A stretch of 64,000 bases of DNA from Ramlibacter tataouinensis (lineage in GTDB: Bacteria > Pseudomonadota > Gammaproteobacteria > Burkholderiales > Burkholderiaceae_C), in the NCBI RefSeq assembly GCF_001580455.1, contig NZ_CP010951.1, positions 2,691,001 to 2,755,000 on the forward strand. The letters run 5' to 3'. A program made the position numbers and the translations under genes. Position 1 is the stretch's first letter. Every line of letters begins with the position of its first letter. This document shows positions 63,645-64,000 of the stretch, piece after piece. The notes under the pieces were generated by a model. That model was not told where the DNA came from. It made no database searches and saw nothing but the letters and a program-made list of their open reading frames with translations.

Positions 63645-64000
63645 CCCTGCCTATTTCTTCTAGGCATCAAATGTAGAAGCCAACGGCGTGAGCCGAGGCG
63701 GCGGGTGAGTTCGATAGCTAAAAGTCAGGCTGGGCGACCGGGTCTCTTCCATGCCCGTCTCGGGCCGTCATCCTGAGAGTCGGTCACCATTGCTCAGGCG
63801 GCCTTCGCTCAACCGCATTTGAGCATTGCGTTATCCGCTGTACTTCGCACCTGGTGTGGCGTCATGTCGCTGGGCGACCCCTTTGCGGCGACGCACCCGC
63901 GACGAGCTGCGGACGTCGCCGTGTCGTGATAGCGCGCATCGTTGTCCCTGACTTCCCAATATCCATCACGCCTCACCCTGATGGTGAACTTCAATAGGGC
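63645..64000. other. Right-end stretch with one doubtful small frame
   Basis: A minus-strand frame at 63809-63994 (61 codons, MKFTIRVRRDGYWEVRDND) has a plausible beta-rich start but then a low-complexity Ala/Ser/Arg end, so it may be a broken or shadow frame. The rest has no gene or clear terminator. The window ends here. Confidence 0.3.

Noticed and set aside
1..64000. CRISPR arrays, tRNA/rRNA genes, transposases, phage genes
   Set aside because: Looked for spaced direct repeats, cloverleaf-type text and typical enzyme motifs; none seen.

Overview
GC-rich chromosomal DNA of a beta-proteobacterium, most likely Burkholderiales and Comamonadaceae-like. The panD-panB-panC order, the soxBDAG-purU operon, the branched-chain keto-acid dehydrogenase operon and the RND triad fit that group. 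This placement is inferred from protein style, not from a database search. No rRNA, tRNA, CRISPR array, transposase or phage gene was recognised.

Layout. (1) About 1-6.3 kb is a defence island. A translationally coupled plus-strand operon holds the 3' part of one CD-NTase, Cap2 (E2-E1), Cap3 (JAMM peptidase), a second complete CD-NTase with a C-terminal AGS-C-type sensor domain, and a DUF5677/HEPN-like helical protein. It runs convergently into a minus-strand pair: a protein resembling the diadenylate-cyclase (DisA_N/DACN) fold and a Cap15-like two-TM beta-rich CBASS effector. This is the most unusual part of the window. (2) 6.9-8.9 kb: pantothenate operon panDBC. (3) 9-15.3 kb: a GNAT acetyltransferase and an RND efflux operon (OMF, MFP, permease). 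(4) 15.3-16.9 kb: an acyl-CoA dehydrogenase behind a perfect 28-bp palindrome resembling a LiuR-type operator.

(5) 17-45 kb is an amide/peptide-utilisation-like region. It holds three gamma-glutamyltransferase (GGT) family proteins, two paralogous metal-dependent amidohydrolases, a complete Dpp/Opp-type ABC importer, a PabB-PabC fusion, an IlvE aminotransferase, a TonB-domain lipoprotein, a DHA2 MFS exporter, a decayed leucine-dehydrogenase-like gene, AraC and TetR regulators, heterotetrameric sarcosine oxidase and PurU. (6) 45-53 kb: a TonB-dependent receptor with a clear terminator, a truncated tautomerase, an orphan ACT-domain protein, an alpha/beta hydrolase, a DUF885 metallopeptidase and a LysE-type exporter. 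(7) 53.2-58.3 kb: the branched-chain 2-oxoacid dehydrogenase operon bkdA1-bkdA2-bkdB-lpdV, with a dispersed repeat pair translated inside the E2 linker. (8) 58.6-63.6 kb: folD, a second TonB-dependent receptor and an MFS importer.

How it may work together. TonB-dependent receptors, the Dpp importer and MFS carriers could bring in amide- or peptide-like compounds. Amidohydrolases, GGT-like enzymes and the DUF885 peptidase would cleave them. IlvE, the BKD complex and the acyl-CoA dehydrogenase would oxidise branched-chain carbon. Sarcosine oxidase, FolD and PurU would handle methyl groups as one-carbon units on tetrahydrofolate. The substrate cannot be read from sequence alone.
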